From the NCBI GenBank assembly GCA_958510825.1, contig OY294049.1:9052001-9116000 (forward strand): 64,000 bases of DNA. Direction: 5' to 3'. Under the pieces are notes generated by a model. It had not been told where the DNA came from. It searched no databases and saw only the letters and a list, made by a program, of their open reading frames with translations. The number at the start of each line of letters is the position of its first letter. The stretch's first letter is position 1. This document shows, piece after piece, positions 42,501 through 53,928 of this stretch. The DNA comes from Brachypterus glaber (Eukaryota; Arthropoda; Insecta; Coleoptera; Kateretidae). The translations under genes and the position numbers were made by a program.

Positions 42501-44634
42501 TGCCTGTTTAAGCCTAATGCTTGAATTGTTAAACATTACAAATCAAAATTTACCCGTTAAAAAATTATTACTGGAAGATCACGAAAAATCGAACCCAGCT
42601 GTACAAAGAGTGAAGTTAATAATGTCCCTAGGTCTTTTAATCGTCCATGTGCATAGCAGATGGTTTACAGAAGGTCTAGATCAAACTATAGTAGATCGAA
42701 AAGTAAATTGTACGGATACATCTTCGTTCTATGGATATTTAATGAAACAGATACAAATAAACGTGGATCACATCGTAATATTGACTTTACTACTGACTTT
42801 GATGATTAAATTTATTTATTTTGAATCTCGGACTGATTTGTTTGAACAAGAAAAAATAATAGAACTCACTCAAAGTAAACAAATGATATCGAGATGTAGG
42901 ACCTTGTCATTTAATGCAGAAGTACAGACCGATGACTTTAAAGTTGAAAACACAGATTATCTAAATGGAAACGATGTCTGTCGCAAACTTGAAGATTGTT
43001 TGAAGATCTATCGGTCCGGTGACGGAGCCAATGATTTAAATGATAGAGAAATCATGATGTTAGTTGACACAAAACATATTCCGTCTTATAATTTGGAAAA
43101 AGCGGTTCAAAATCCTGAGCGAGGTGTACGTATAAGACGGAATATGATCCAAAAAAATCTGGATGATAAGTTTTTAATAAATCTTCCTTATAAGGACTAC
43201 GATTACAGCAAAGTAATGGGTGCCTGTTGCGAAAACGTAATAGGTTACATTCCAGTTCCACTAGGCGTTGCAGGTCCTCTTTTATTGGACGATAAATATT
43301 ATTACATTCCTATGGCTACTACAGAAGGCTGTCTTGTGGCAAGTACAAACCGAGGTTGCAAAGCCATAGAGAGATGTGGTATAAAAAGTCGTATCGTAGC
43401 CGATGGAATGACAAGGGGGCCTGTTGTCCGGTTCAAATCAATAACAGAAGCAAGCGCAGCTATGTTATGGCTAAAAGATGATAATAACTTTAAATTAGTT
43501 AAAGAACAATTTGATTCCACTAGTAGATTTGCTAGATTAAACAAATTTTCGCTGCATATCGCTGGAAGATTTTTATTCATAAGATTTGTTGCGGAAACTG
43601 GGGATGCCATGGGCATGAATATGCTTTCGAAGGGCACCGAAAAGGCGTTAAAGTTTGTACAAGAAAAGTTTCCTGAAATGGAACTGATCAGTTTGAGTGG
43701 GAATATTTGTACAGATAAAAAACCAGCAGCTATCAATTGGATTGAGGGAAGAGGCAAAAGTGTGGTTTGTGAGGCTATTATACCATCAGGGATCGTGACA
43801 TCGGTGCTGAAATCTAGTACTCAAACTTTGGTTGAGTTGAATAATTCAAAAAATATGATTGGATCCGCTATGGCAGGATGTATAGGTAAGTTATTAATTT
43901 TCTTTGCTTTTTAATATTATGTATTTTTATCAAAAAAAAAAATCAGTACAATATACCAATAGTAGGGTAGATTAGTACTTTGACAGAAAATTACATTTGT
44001 GTAGGCTAAATTTCTATTATTAAGAGCTTGGGGTAAGCTGTTAACCTGAACTTTCCCTCCTTGCGTGATCCACGTTATCCTCATTTGAAGTCTCAGCTTT
44101 TTCCTAAAAACCAGACTGTCATATCATAATTGCACACTGAAACATTTAACTGGAAAAATAGTTTCTGTCCTTTAACCAAAAAGGTTATTAGTATATATTT
44201 ATTTTTTAGGTGGATTTAATGCACATGCAGCGAATATAGTAACGGCAGTTTTTATAGCAACAGGTCAAGACCCAGCTCAAAACATTGGTAGCAGCAACTG
44301 CATTACAATTATGGAACCCTGGGGAGAAAACGGCCACGATCTTTATATTTCCTGCACAATGCCCAGTCTAGAAATAGGAACGATCGGCGGGGGTACCATT
44401 TTACCCCCACAGTCGGCTTGTTTGGAGTTGTTGGGGGTAAAAGGTGCTAATTTGGAATCTCCGGGTAAAAACGCAAGGCAATTGGCGAGAATTATCTGCG
44501 GGGCAGTTCTAGCAGGTGAATTATCGCTGATGGCCGCATTGGCCACTGGCCATTTAGTCAGAAGCCATTTAAAATATAACAGATCTTGTTCCAGCAAAGA
44601 TAGTTTTAATTTAGGTACTTCGTGTGATAAATAG
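39596..44634 (+). CDS. Hmgcr: 3-hydroxy-3-methylglutaryl-CoA reductase
   Basis: Three exons: 39596-39649, 41932-43885, 44210-44634; 810 aa (human 888). ER membrane enzyme that reduces HMG-CoA to mevalonate with 2 NADPH; in insects it feeds juvenile hormone, dolichol and prenylation rather than sterols. Exon 1 gives [18 protein letters not shown] and the frame continues VIVAVITI. The membrane region includes a sterol-sensing-type segment ([20 protein letters not shown]). Catalytic residues are present: Glu about 452 ([17 protein letters not shown]), Lys about 614 ([15 protein letters not shown]), Asp about 690 (GQDPAQN) and His about 789 (RSHLKYNRS), the last followed by the AMPK-type Ser. The human Insig-binding tetrapeptide YIYF is YSYH here. 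AATAAA at 45017. Intron 1 is 2.3 kb and repeat-bearing. Confidence 0.97.
40331..40684. mobile_element. Foldback element in HMGR intron 1
   Basis: CTACTGTATAAATATTGAAG at the left and its inverse at the right, continuing through GATATTTTTTGACTTTTTTA and AATTTCCAG: arms of about 90-110 bp with few mismatches. Confidence 0.75.
40900..41490. repeat. ~210-bp diverged repeats in HMGR intron 1
   Basis: Three units near 40910, 41120 and 41400 share ATATAAAATTGT...TCAACTGAGATAA, GTGTACCAAATTT and CTAAGTG(G/C)GTGAAACAGAGAGG in that order. Noncoding. Confidence 0.6.
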
Positions 44635-45047
44635 TCGAATATTAGTTATTTTCCTTCTCTAAGGTATCTGAGTGATCAGATATCAATACTATTTTTTAAG
44701 GTTCGAGGATCCCGCTTCTTAAATTTGCTGACATCAGAAAATTTCTGTAGTGCATTAGATTTTAGTTTTTTTTTGTCATTTTTGTAATTAGTTTTATTTC
44801 ATTTTCTTCTTTTTTTACTAAAATTTTAGTGGGATCCTTTAGTTTCAATTGCCAAAAAATAGATGTATAATGTAATTTAATTCTACTACTAAGCCATCTA
44901 ATTATTAAAACAGTTATTATTAATTTATTTATTATATAAATTTAAATGTAAAAATAATATAGTATCTTTGTTCCTAAATTATACCAAATTTTCTTATTTT
45001 AGGTATTTAAATCTAAAATAAAAGTATACATGTAAAAGTATGCGAGT
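44635..45047. other. Convergent 3' intergenic region
   Basis: 413 bp between the stop codons of HMGR (+) and the orphan repeat gene (-). Contains the plus AATAAA at 45017 and minus-strand AATAAA signals near 44920. Otherwise AT-rich. Confidence 0.6.
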
Positions 45048-48000
45048 TTATTCGTCCCAATAATTATAAGAATTATATTTTTCTAAAATTTGTCGAACAC
45101 TTTCATTCATATCAAAAATTTCTTGACTTATATTTTCACAAGAATTTTCAATTTTGTAGTACTCAAAAACGGATTCACTGTTTTCATTAATCGGCAAAAA
45201 ACTATTCAAGTTTATAAATTCTTGAATTGCAGATTCGTTTTGCCTAGTTTGATCTAAAACTATATCAATATCGTTAAACCTTCGATTAAAATTTGGCTCA
45301 TTTTGCGCACCTGAATCCAACTTAAGCCTTTTTGTACGTGATTCGGTTATCGAACAGTCTGATATTGTTCTTTTACAAGAAACTCTTCGTTTTTGGTCAT
45401 TTCTCATATAATCGTCATTTAATAACTTATTGATCCTGTTATTCAAATTTCTGTTACCACTATATTGGTAAGTATCAGTAGTTTTAAAATAATTGTTGTA
45501 TTCAGTTTTGTATTTAAGACCTTTATTAGGATATTGGTTCTTAATATCACAACTTAAATTAGTTAAACTATCAATTTTAAATGACTCTGATTCAATAATG
45601 TCACTATAGCTGCGCATAATGTTTTCAAATATAGTATCCAACGCTATGTTTTTACTTATATCTGTATTTGTTATATTTTTAAAATCATTCAAGTAATTTA
45701 CATCTTTAAAATTAAATGATGTATTAGAATTGTTCTTTAAATTATCATTTTTTAATTCTTTATCTTTCTCAGTTATGTCTTGTATTTTTAAATTGTATAA
45801 CTTTCCAGTTAAAGGACTTCTATATTGATCATGCTTAATATTTTTAAACTGTTTATTAGTGTTGGCCAGATTTGGTTTAAACCATGGCTCATTAAACTTC
45901 TCATATATTTGATTGTGTTTTTTTGATAGATTAAATGGCATATTTTTATTGCGTAAGTTCAGATAGTTTGTTATAATATCTTTGCTTTTTACATAACTTA
46001 CTTTCGTGTTCACATTCTCTATATTTTCTTCTGAATAATCCTGCTTTTCTTTATTGTTGTTGACGCAACTAGTACAATAGTTACAATTATATTGATCAAT
46101 TTTCTGAGTTGTGTCACCTGCTCTATTATCACTTTTAAAATGATTTCTTTTATAATTACTACTGCTATTTCTATGTAATCTTACACTTACATATTCTATG
46201 CTTTCAGTTACAGTATTATTAGACAAATCAACAGAACTTGATGATGACCGTGAGCGTTTTTTGGCAATTTTATTACAGCCACACTCACAAATAGGCGCGC
46301 GGTGTACTTTTCGATGCTCTTTAAGGACCTTGCAAGGTTTTTGGAAATCGTAATTACTATACAATTTATTACAGGGTACACTACATTGACATGGTGGTTT
46401 CCTAGGCCTTGTAATTTCCCTGTAAGGTTTTTGAAACTCGCAATTGCTATAAGATTTATTCCTAGTTTCACCACATTCACAAGGTTTAGTTTGTTTACTA
46501 TATAGCCCTGTAACATCTCTGCAAGGTTTTTGGAACTCGCAATTGCTATAAGATTTATTCCAAGGTACACCATATTCGCAAGGTTTAGTTTGTTTACTGT
46601 AAAGCCCCGTAACATCTCTGCAAGGTTTTTGGAACTCACAGCTGCTAAAAGATTTTTTAAAATGTTCACCACATTCACATGGGGGTTTTCTAGGTCTTGT
46701 TGTGTCCCTGCAAGGTTTTTGGAATTTACATTTGCTAAAAGATCTGTTCCAAGGTACACCACATTCACAAGGTTTCATTTCTTGTGTTCTATGTCTTGCA
46801 ATATCCCTACAAGGTTTTTGAAAGTCGTAATTGCTGAAGGATCTTATCCACGTTTCATCACATTCACAAGGTTTGTTTTTTTGTGTTGTATACCTTCTAA
46901 TATCTCTACAAGGTTTTTGAAACTCGTAATTACTAAAAGATATGTTCCGAGGTACATCACATTCACAAGGTTGTAGTTTTCTATACCTTGTAATATCTCT
47001 ACAAGGTTTTTCAAAGCTCCTATGATAACTTTGAAACTCATATGAGTTCTGATGTTTGCACTGTGATCTGTGTTTACGAGCTCTAGGCTCGTGACAACCA
47101 TGTTTAGGATTTTGACAACGATCTCTAGATTTGTGGCAGCGATCTCCATGTTTGTTGCAGTGATCTCTATGTTTGTTGCAATAATAATAACGGTCTCTAG
47201 GCTCGTAATAACGATCTCTAGGCTTGTGAGAATGATCTCTAGGTATGTCACTTTCATTTAAGTCTTCATTTTCTCCATAACAACAATCACTAGCTCCTTC
47301 TTCTTCTTCTCCAATATCATCATCATCAGGTGACATTATTTTTGTGCAAATCATACATGCAGGTTTTAAATGATTGTTAAAGAACTTTTTCCAACATAAT
47401 TTAGTCTTTCTGCAATTTTTAACTAAAATATTTTTATTTATATCGATAGCACCTCGGGTTTTAGTTCTTTTTGATTTTTCTTTTTTGCGCTTTTTACTCT
47501 TCTTTTTACGTTTTGAATGGAATTCGCAGTGGGACAGATGTTCATAATTTCTATGGTGACTCTCAGAGTTATTTCTACTGGGATATTTTTGGTGATCGTT
47601 ATTGTTTTTAGGATTACAGAGGCAATTTTGAATGTTTTGATTAGTGCTAGTAATTGGTGAATAACACGTTGTATGGTTGTTATTGGGGACAGGGGTTTCG
47701 TCCTTTTTTATTAACTCTGGATTTTCCTGAAGTTTCGTTTGGCTGGGAACTTTTTTTCCTTTTTTGCCAAATTTTTTTTTAGAGCGTGCTTGAGGCTCCT
47801 TTTGTTTAGGAGGCATATTCTGAGGGACTTGTTGTTCGCTTTTATTGGGACAAGGGACAAACTGATTTGATGGATTAATTTGATAATTATTCGTAGGTGG
47901 AGGAGCTAGACCTTCTTGAATATTGGGTGGGATAGGGAATGTTTGATAAAGACTTTTTTTGGCACATAAGCATTCTTGAATATTTGGGTGAGTGGGCAAA

Positions 48001-51000
48001 TTTAGTTCATTTTGAAAAAGACCTGGAGCACTTGATTGATAATAATTATTAGAAGGCTGTGAATATGCTGGAATTATAGGTGGTGTGCTGAAATTTTGTT
48101 CTGGAGGTTTACATTGGCAGCATGGTACTATTTTGGGCGAGGTTTCAGGAATTTTATGACATTGACAGCATTGTTGTTGACATCGGGTTTCCGGTATGGC
48201 TGGTGCATTAAAATCAGTCATGTGACCACATGATGCATCTCTGAAAATTAAGGGAAAATATAATAGGTAATATAACTTATCGCCTATTACGTAACGCCAA
48301 AATTTGGGGTTCTTACTTGAAATTCTTTAAATTTTCCTTTTTAACCCAGCTCCATCCCCACCATTTGCAAAAATGAAGCTCCCACTGATCTTTATTTCCG
48401 TCTGGAGGTGGAGGTGGTGGGGTATCACCTTAAAAATTAAATATTATAAATGAATATACAAGGTGTCCCGGACGTATTGAGCCAGGGTCCCCTAGGACAT
48501 TAAGTATGGGACACCCTGTCTATTCTGCGCCATAACCCTGTCTATTCTGCGCCATAACCCTTGACATTTCAGGGGGTTGGTTTAATTTTTAAGCTAAAAA
48601 ACGTAGCCCTGATTTGACAAAACAAAATTTAGTAACTATACTCGGCGCATTATCTATCTGAGTAACATTTAGGTTAAATTGACTGTCATTTTACGTCTTA
48701 CAAATAATAACAAAATCTGTTTAAAAAGTAAAACTTTGTTCAAAATTATAATAAAAGTAAGTTTTTATTCATAAAGTGCTATTATAAACTTAAATTTAAC
48801 ATTACCTGAATAAAATTACGGACCAGTATTATTTTAACCAAAAAATTCTCTGTTATAGTGTTTACTTCAAAATTTTATAGAGCACTGCATTATATTACTT
48901 CATTTAAACAAAATGTTTCTAGATTGGTGCTTTAGTTTTCTTTTTATGCACTTCTCTTGGTATTTCTTCTTGCTAAAGCAAATCATTTGGATTTTTTTAT
49001 AAATGTCAAAATAATGTCTTGATTGACAATAAATTTTGAAAAAGATGAAAACCTTACATAAGGAATTAAATATATTCTGCCAACCAAATAACAAGAAACA
49101 AATGACCATCAATTCAGATAGATAATGCGCGGAGTTTACAATTTTAAACAATTACCTGTCAAAAGTTTTTTGTCAGTGTCATGGCCATTGACATTTAGAT
49201 AAGATAAAGAAAGAAGTTCTACAGAGGGAGACAAAAGTATAATTATTATGTTTTAAAATAAAATTATGCATATTTTAGGTTAAACTAACATTTTAAATTA
49301 CATTTTAAAGAGGCTAATGAATAAAATTTTACTACAATAAATGTTTAAAAATTAGTCCATTTTCCTAAATAGAACGAAAAACTAAACTCTCTTGCAAGAG
49401 TAGTAAATTCATATTATTTCTAATATCAGTTTCAGCATCTTGAATCCTCTGCAATAATTGATTATGATCATTTCCACTTGTCTTTGAGAGACCCCATAAA
49501 TAAAAATCGCAAGGATTATGGTCGGGTGATCTAGGCGGCCATGGTAAAATTTTAACAAATCATAACAGAAACAAACAATTTTTAACAGGTGATTGTTTAA
49601 AATAATAGTTACTAAATTTTGTTTTGGTAAATTATGGCTACTTCGCTTTCTCAACTTAAAAATTTTAAAAACGCTATAACTTCTGAACGAAGAAAGATAG
49701 GACCTATGTTTATATGAACATTTCTTCATAAAATTAAATCTTACTTCTCGTTGTCAAAGTTTGTAAACGTTCTAATAAATCACCCTGTATATTATTACAA
49801 AAATTTGAAACAATTACTGTGTCTGGCATAATCAGTCTCTCCAGTCTGTCGGTTTTGTTTTAAATAAAACATTCTTTGCACGATGTTTAACGGCCTTAGT
49901 TTTACCCGACTACAGCAACCCAAAAGGTTAAGTTTTTAATGTGTTTGTATGTATGCTTGTTTGTTTGTTTGTTTGTTCCCCTCTAGAGCTTACGAGCCGT
50001 CAAAAGATTCGTCTTGATTCATAAATTCCACGTTTTAATATTATTGAAAGTTATCAACACAAATTGAACAGAAAATCAAAGAAATCTATAGATTTTTATT
50101 ATAAATTCGGTATCATACTGTCCATATTAAATTTAAAAATGGGATTTCATTCGCCCACGTTTCGGTTTTTTATATAAAATTCCAAGTTTCGGAAATATTA
50201 ATCATTAATCAGGAATTTAAGGGGCTCGGCATATATTACGTAACGCGCTTAGGGGCAGGGGTGTAACCAGGTTCAAATTTGGGATTTGAGCTTGAGCCCC
50301 CCCCTAGTCACGCTTAACAAAATAGGGGGGGCTAAGCCCCCTAGTCACGCCTATGTCTAGGGGGTCACAGAAAATAGGACAGTTTATGACAGGGGGTGGA
50401 GGGGGGTCTAGGTAAATGTTACGTAACGGATATTCATATTCATTTACGGAGCATTTTTTATAGTTAAGCTTGGCAGTTGTATGTTTTGTTCCAACATAAA
50501 TTATCATGTGGCGGTCCATAATTTCTTTTTTCACACAAAAATTGACGGAGTTATGCATATTGTATTAAACTTAATGTGGGAGGATTGGTGTAGTGGACTA
50601 CCGCGTCGTACTTGGCGAGTTTACTACACAAATAGAGTGAGTTCGATTCTCACCGGCGCCGATTTGCCTTTTTCAGTTAATTAATAATTAAAATTTGGCA
50701 AAGGCGTAAGTGAAGCGAACACTCCCTATAAATTGCTTCGAAAGTCAATTAAAGCCGGTGGTTCCCTCTACTACTAGCCCACACAAGTCCTGGACTTAGG
50801 GGATGATTAATTAAGTCGAATAGTACGAGGTTAAACAAAATGTAAATGTAATGTTTGTATCATTTTTACACTTTTTTAAAAAACTTGGTTTGAACTTTTA
50901 CGTAATTTATGGGCAGCCCCTAACGAAAAGTCGGAGAAATCTACATATTTTTACTATAAATTCGGTATTAATAGTATCGGTAATAAATTTAAATTTGACT

Positions 51001-51873
51001 TTTGATTAATCAACGTTTCAGTTAATTTCTTTATCAGGCATTATATGGAGAACGTGCATGTTTTCCTAGCAGGGCTGGCAAGGTTTTGACCAGAACTGTA
51101 AAAACCAATGGTATTTACCGGTTTTTCCCACTAAGAAAAATCCCATATGGATTTTACCATTTAAATATCGGTAAAAACCACAAGGAAAATCCCACTGGGA
51201 TTTTTTGATGTGCTAGAGTGAGAGGCAAGCAAGTGTTTTCAAATAGATTTGTAAAAAATAAAAACCGACTGTGATTCACAGTTGTGTAGTACCTAAGTAG
51301 GCGGGCAAATTTTGAAACTCGGTTTTTGTATCCATGAAAATCATAGGTATTGTATTATATTTTTTTTATTAAAAATGTAGGTTTTTCCTATTTTTTTTTT
51401 CCGGTTTTCACCCTGGTAAATACCGGTAAAAACCATTTGATTTTTCCCACTATTTGGGCAATTGTGGCCTGGTTTTTACCGGTAAATACCCTGTCCGGGA
51501 TTTTTCGGAAAACCCGTCTTTTTGCCAGCCCTGTTTCTGTTTTTTTGGCGCCACGCTTGTTTTTTTTCTAATCTATGACCATACCTAAATTTGTTTTGCT
51601 ATAATTCAGGCTTTCTGGCACATTATTTTTACTGTTATAAACGTTATTCACATTTCCTGGTACATTATTTTTACTGTTATAAATATTATTTAAGCTTTCT
51701 GGGGCATTAGTTTTGCTATTATAAATATTATTTGTACTTTGCGGTGAATCAGTTTTACTGTCAAAATTCTTTAAACTTTCTTTTGATATTTTCTTCTTTG
51801 ACGGTTTTTTATTTGTTACTTCGTTTAAATCTGATTGATTTGCACTTTTAGAAAGTCTTTTTTCATCTTCCAT
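45048..51873 (-). CDS. Orphan Cys-rich tandem-repeat protein, 1,197 aa
   Basis: Three exons: 51585-51873, 48317-48428, 45048-48240; junction phases 1 and 2 agree and the sum is exactly 1,198 codons. Exon 1 starts MEDEKRLSKSANQSDLNEV and has repeated NNIYNSKTNAPESL units. Exon 2 is Pro- then Trp-rich (GDTPPPPPPDGNKDQWELHF, CKWWGWSWVKKEN). Exon 3 has a Cys/Gln/Pro-rich start (RCQQQCCQCHKIPE), a Lys-rich basic block (KKKSKKRKKEKSKR, likely nuclear signal), an acidic run (DDDDIGEEEEGA), Arg/Asp/His/Cys repeats, then eight units of QKPCRDxxR...KPCECG...SFSNCEF (30-33 aa, residues about 540-775), and an Asn-rich C-terminus. No known domain recognised. Intron 1 (3.2 kb) holds a mariner relic and a SINE. 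Confidence 0.8.
46300..47030 (-). repeat. 90-99 bp coding tandem repeat in the orphan gene
   Basis: Eight units; unit lengths in residues run about 31, 33, 33, 30, 33, 33, 30 and then a shorter, decayed one. The 33-33-30 rhythm shows a 96-residue higher-order unit that was itself duplicated. Each unit keeps two Cys clusters, PCRD and PCEC. The long frames on the other two phases here are shadows. Confidence 0.85.
48459..49787 (-). mobile_element. Mariner-like relic element
   Basis: CAAGGTGTCCCGG at the left and CACCCTG at the right (inverted CAGGGTG), both next to TA (48457-48458, 49788-49789). About 1.33 kb. Its only coding remnant is the transposase C-terminus at 49385-49544. Contains a tandem CTGTCTATTCTGCGCCATAA duplication near 48515. 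In intron 1 of the orphan gene. Confidence 0.65.
49385..49544 (-). pseudogene. Transposase C-terminal fragment (mariner/IS630 type)
   Basis: Reads WPPRSPDHNPCDFYLWGLSK and then a helical tail (DAETDIRNNMNLLL). The PRSPDxxPCDFYLWG block, with the third catalytic Asp, is diagnostic of mariner-like DDE/D transposases. The upstream two-thirds are gone. Confidence 0.75.
50262..50360. repeat. AGGGGTGTAACCAGGTTCAAAT repeat
   Basis: GGGGTGTAACCAGGTTCAAA...CTTGAGCCCCCCCCTAGTCACG, with a second GCTAAGCCCCCTAGTCACG 45 bp later. The same motif (GGGGCGTAACCAGTTCCAAA...CTTGAGCCCCC) occurs at 19259-19310. Confidence 0.55.
50575..50840 (+). mobile_element. tRNA-derived SINE, near full length
   Basis: The head has an A box (TGGTGTAGTGG) and a B box (AGTTCGATTCT) 50 bp apart, as in pol III promoters. 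The tRNA-unrelated body has TAGCCCACACAAGTCCTGGA, and the tail ends GTCGAATAGTACGAGGTTAA followed by AACAAA. The tail is shared with fragments at 455-515 and 18590-18630. It is not a functional tRNA because no 5' acceptor strand pairs with the CGGCGCC 3' side. Confidence 0.8.
50577..50660 (+). promoter_or_regulatory. SINE internal pol III promoter (A and B boxes)
   Basis: A box at about 50585-50596 and B box at about 50642-50652, spacing typical of tRNA genes. Inference from motif match. Confidence 0.6.
51040..51560. repeat. GGTTTTTACCGGTAAA palindromic repeats
   Basis: Multiple ACCGGTTTTT / AAAAACCGGT / TTACCGGTAAATACC copies and AGGGCTGGCAAGGTTTT / TTTTTGCCAGCCCT ends (51070, 51520). It behaves as a TIR element of about 460 bp with an internal motif array. 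Confidence 0.6.
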
Positions 51874-52018
51874 TATTAAACATATATTTTAGAATAATTA
51901 CTTCTAATTTCAAACATAAACACAAAAATGGAACAATTTTTTAACATTCGTCGTCAAATTCTGACATTCATTTGACAACTGTCCAGTGGTCACACTATAA
52001 TATTGAATACAAATTAAG

Positions 52019-52554
52019 TTTTAGTGACTTGCCAGCGCAAAACAAGAGTTAATCCTGTTAGTAGGAGGTCTACACACTATAAAACCGTTAACAGTAGAAT
52101 CTGAGGTACTCGGTTTCTGAAGATGGACTTTTTTCCTTAGGAATGACTTAATAAAACTTTATTTTATACTGTTTTAGATTATTTTATATAAATTTTGGTC
52201 AGAGATTTTAAATCTGTTCACAGTCTACCAATTCTCAATTAAAAAAAAAATATAGTTGCAGAGGTATTTGGTAGGTTATTTTCTAAAAAAAAAATGTAGT
52301 TAAGTGTATTAAATTTCTGTCATAATGTGTCAGAACAATTCAGTATTAATAAGTGTTTGACAAATAATTTGTCATTGATATACTAATATGCATATTTTTT
52401 GAGAAAATAAGATGTAAAAACCTTAGTAATACTATTATCCGAAATAGAAATCAGTAGACCATTTCTGTGAGTGGATTTAAATTATCTGATAAAAATTTAT
52501 ATAGAATAAGCTAAAACAATACTAACTGTTGGTTTGCGTTGGCAAGTCACTAAA
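52019..52554. mobile_element. TIR element, TTTTAGTGACTTGCCA ends
   Basis: TTTTAGTGACTTGCCAGCGC left, inverse right with one mismatch. 536 bp, AT-rich, no frame. Confidence 0.75.
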
Positions 52555-52737
52555 ACGTAATTTTTATTCAAGATTAGCGTGTGGTACATCCACAACTTTT
52601 TTGGTTAAGGATATAAACAAAAAAAAAATATTTAACTATTATTATTCTACTATATTTTATACAAATTCTGTACATGTTTAAATTATGGAATTACTTAAAT
52701 TAGGCTAACTACATGTTAAATATTATAATACAAAGTA

Positions 52738-52990
52738 CCGTCAAGTGGGATGAGTTTGAACATGTGGGTGACTTCAAACACTTTTGCAAAACCCTCTGAA
52801 TCGAACCACGTGTTAACAAGCTGGAGGGTTGTGTGCACAAGTTGTAGAATTGAACCTAGATCTAGTGTCCCTAAATGAACCCCACAACCTGTTCACATAA
52901 CCCCACATGTGCACATGTGCTTTGGTTCACAGCGATTTGCGAAAAAGTGTCCAGGTTACCCACACCATCTGAAGTCACCACACTTGAAGG
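52738..52990. mobile_element. Diverged GGTGACTTC hairpin relative
   Basis: ACCGTCAAGTG and CACTTGAAGGT ends, internal GGGTGACTTCAAACACTTTT and AAAGTGTCCAGGTTACCCAC pair imperfectly; CATGTGCTTTGGTTCA links it to 32829-32974. Confidence 0.6.
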
Positions 52991-53124
52991 TAATAATAAA
53001 ACAGATACAGGCTAGTAATCACTGTGGATTAGAAATTATAGAAATAGAAATTTATTTTGTGAGTCAAAAATAAAGCATAGTTTATTTTTCTTTTGTATAG
53101 TTCGATTTTTTACTTGGAAATCGG

Positions 53125-53520
53125 ACGTCCTAGGTTCAAATCTCGGTCGGTAAGAAACTGTCTTTTAAAATACAATGCAACTGTTTACAATAATTCTTTA
53201 TAATTAATATAATAATATTGCAAAAAATGATATACTTATATTATCTTCAATCAGAGACAATAATAAACAATCTGGCACAATCATTTAACAATCTTCCACA
53301 ATCCTTACAATCAATTATGACAGCCAAACACAAATACAGTTTATCTGGCTGACATCAATAATATAAATACGATATTTGAAATGTACTTATAATGAAATAA
53401 ATAATATAAAAAAATAACAATCTTCCACAATCATCAAGAATCATGAAAAAAGCAATCATAAAAAATCATTGACAATCATGAACAATCAAAAACAGTAAAA
53501 TCATAATTATTTTAAAGTAT
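53125..53520. repeat. B-box fragment and AATCAT tandem array
   Basis: 53128-53155 reads TAGGTTCAAATCTCGGTCGG, a tRNA-like B box, probably the end of another SINE head. At 53260-53500 variants of ACAATCTTCCACAATCAT and GAACAATCAAAAAC form a short-period array. The poly(A) side of the ZFPL1 gene starts just beyond. Confidence 0.5.
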
Positions 53521-53928
53521 TTTCCGATAAATTAACCCCTCGAAAATAACTATTGTAGTTGTCTACATCTAGCAATAGATGGCGCACAAGTATAGATAAA
53601 TCTAATGACTTTACTTCTTTTGCGAATAAAGTCAAAAATATTAATCTTAATCAGCGTTCAGAGCTGACTCTTGGTACTGAATAGGGCCAGCAGCCCGAAA
53701 TTTTCAGTCTACCAATCGTCGTATCAGAACAACAAGGTTCTCTCTGACATTTTGAGATTGCAGTAAAACTTTTTTATAGATATGGATTGCATTATTTTCG
53801 TTATTTAAACTTAAAGTTAAAGCGTTTAAAATTTATTGTACAATATATGATGACGCTAACTGTAATCTCACAAAATTTAACTATAACACGTTTGATTAAT
53901 CTTTTTTGACTCACGAAAAAAAATTTAA

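Noticed and set aside
43052..43757. Minus-strand frames of 69 and 151 codons inside HMGR
   Set aside because: Antisense shadows of the conserved catalytic domain exon.
46208..46976. Long frames of 148-186 codons on both strands over the orphan-gene repeats
   Set aside because: They are shadows of the 90-99 bp coding repeat in other phases; splicing and length closure support only the minus frame that includes QKPCRD.
50577..50665. Functional tRNA gene
   Set aside because: A and B boxes are present but no acceptor stem can be formed with the CGGCGCC 3' side, and a SINE body and tail follow.
52060..52150. Second Penelope 3' end (CTGAAGATGGAC)
   Set aside because: Only a short match; stem and GAAAC parts of the motif are missing, and it lies inside a different TIR element.
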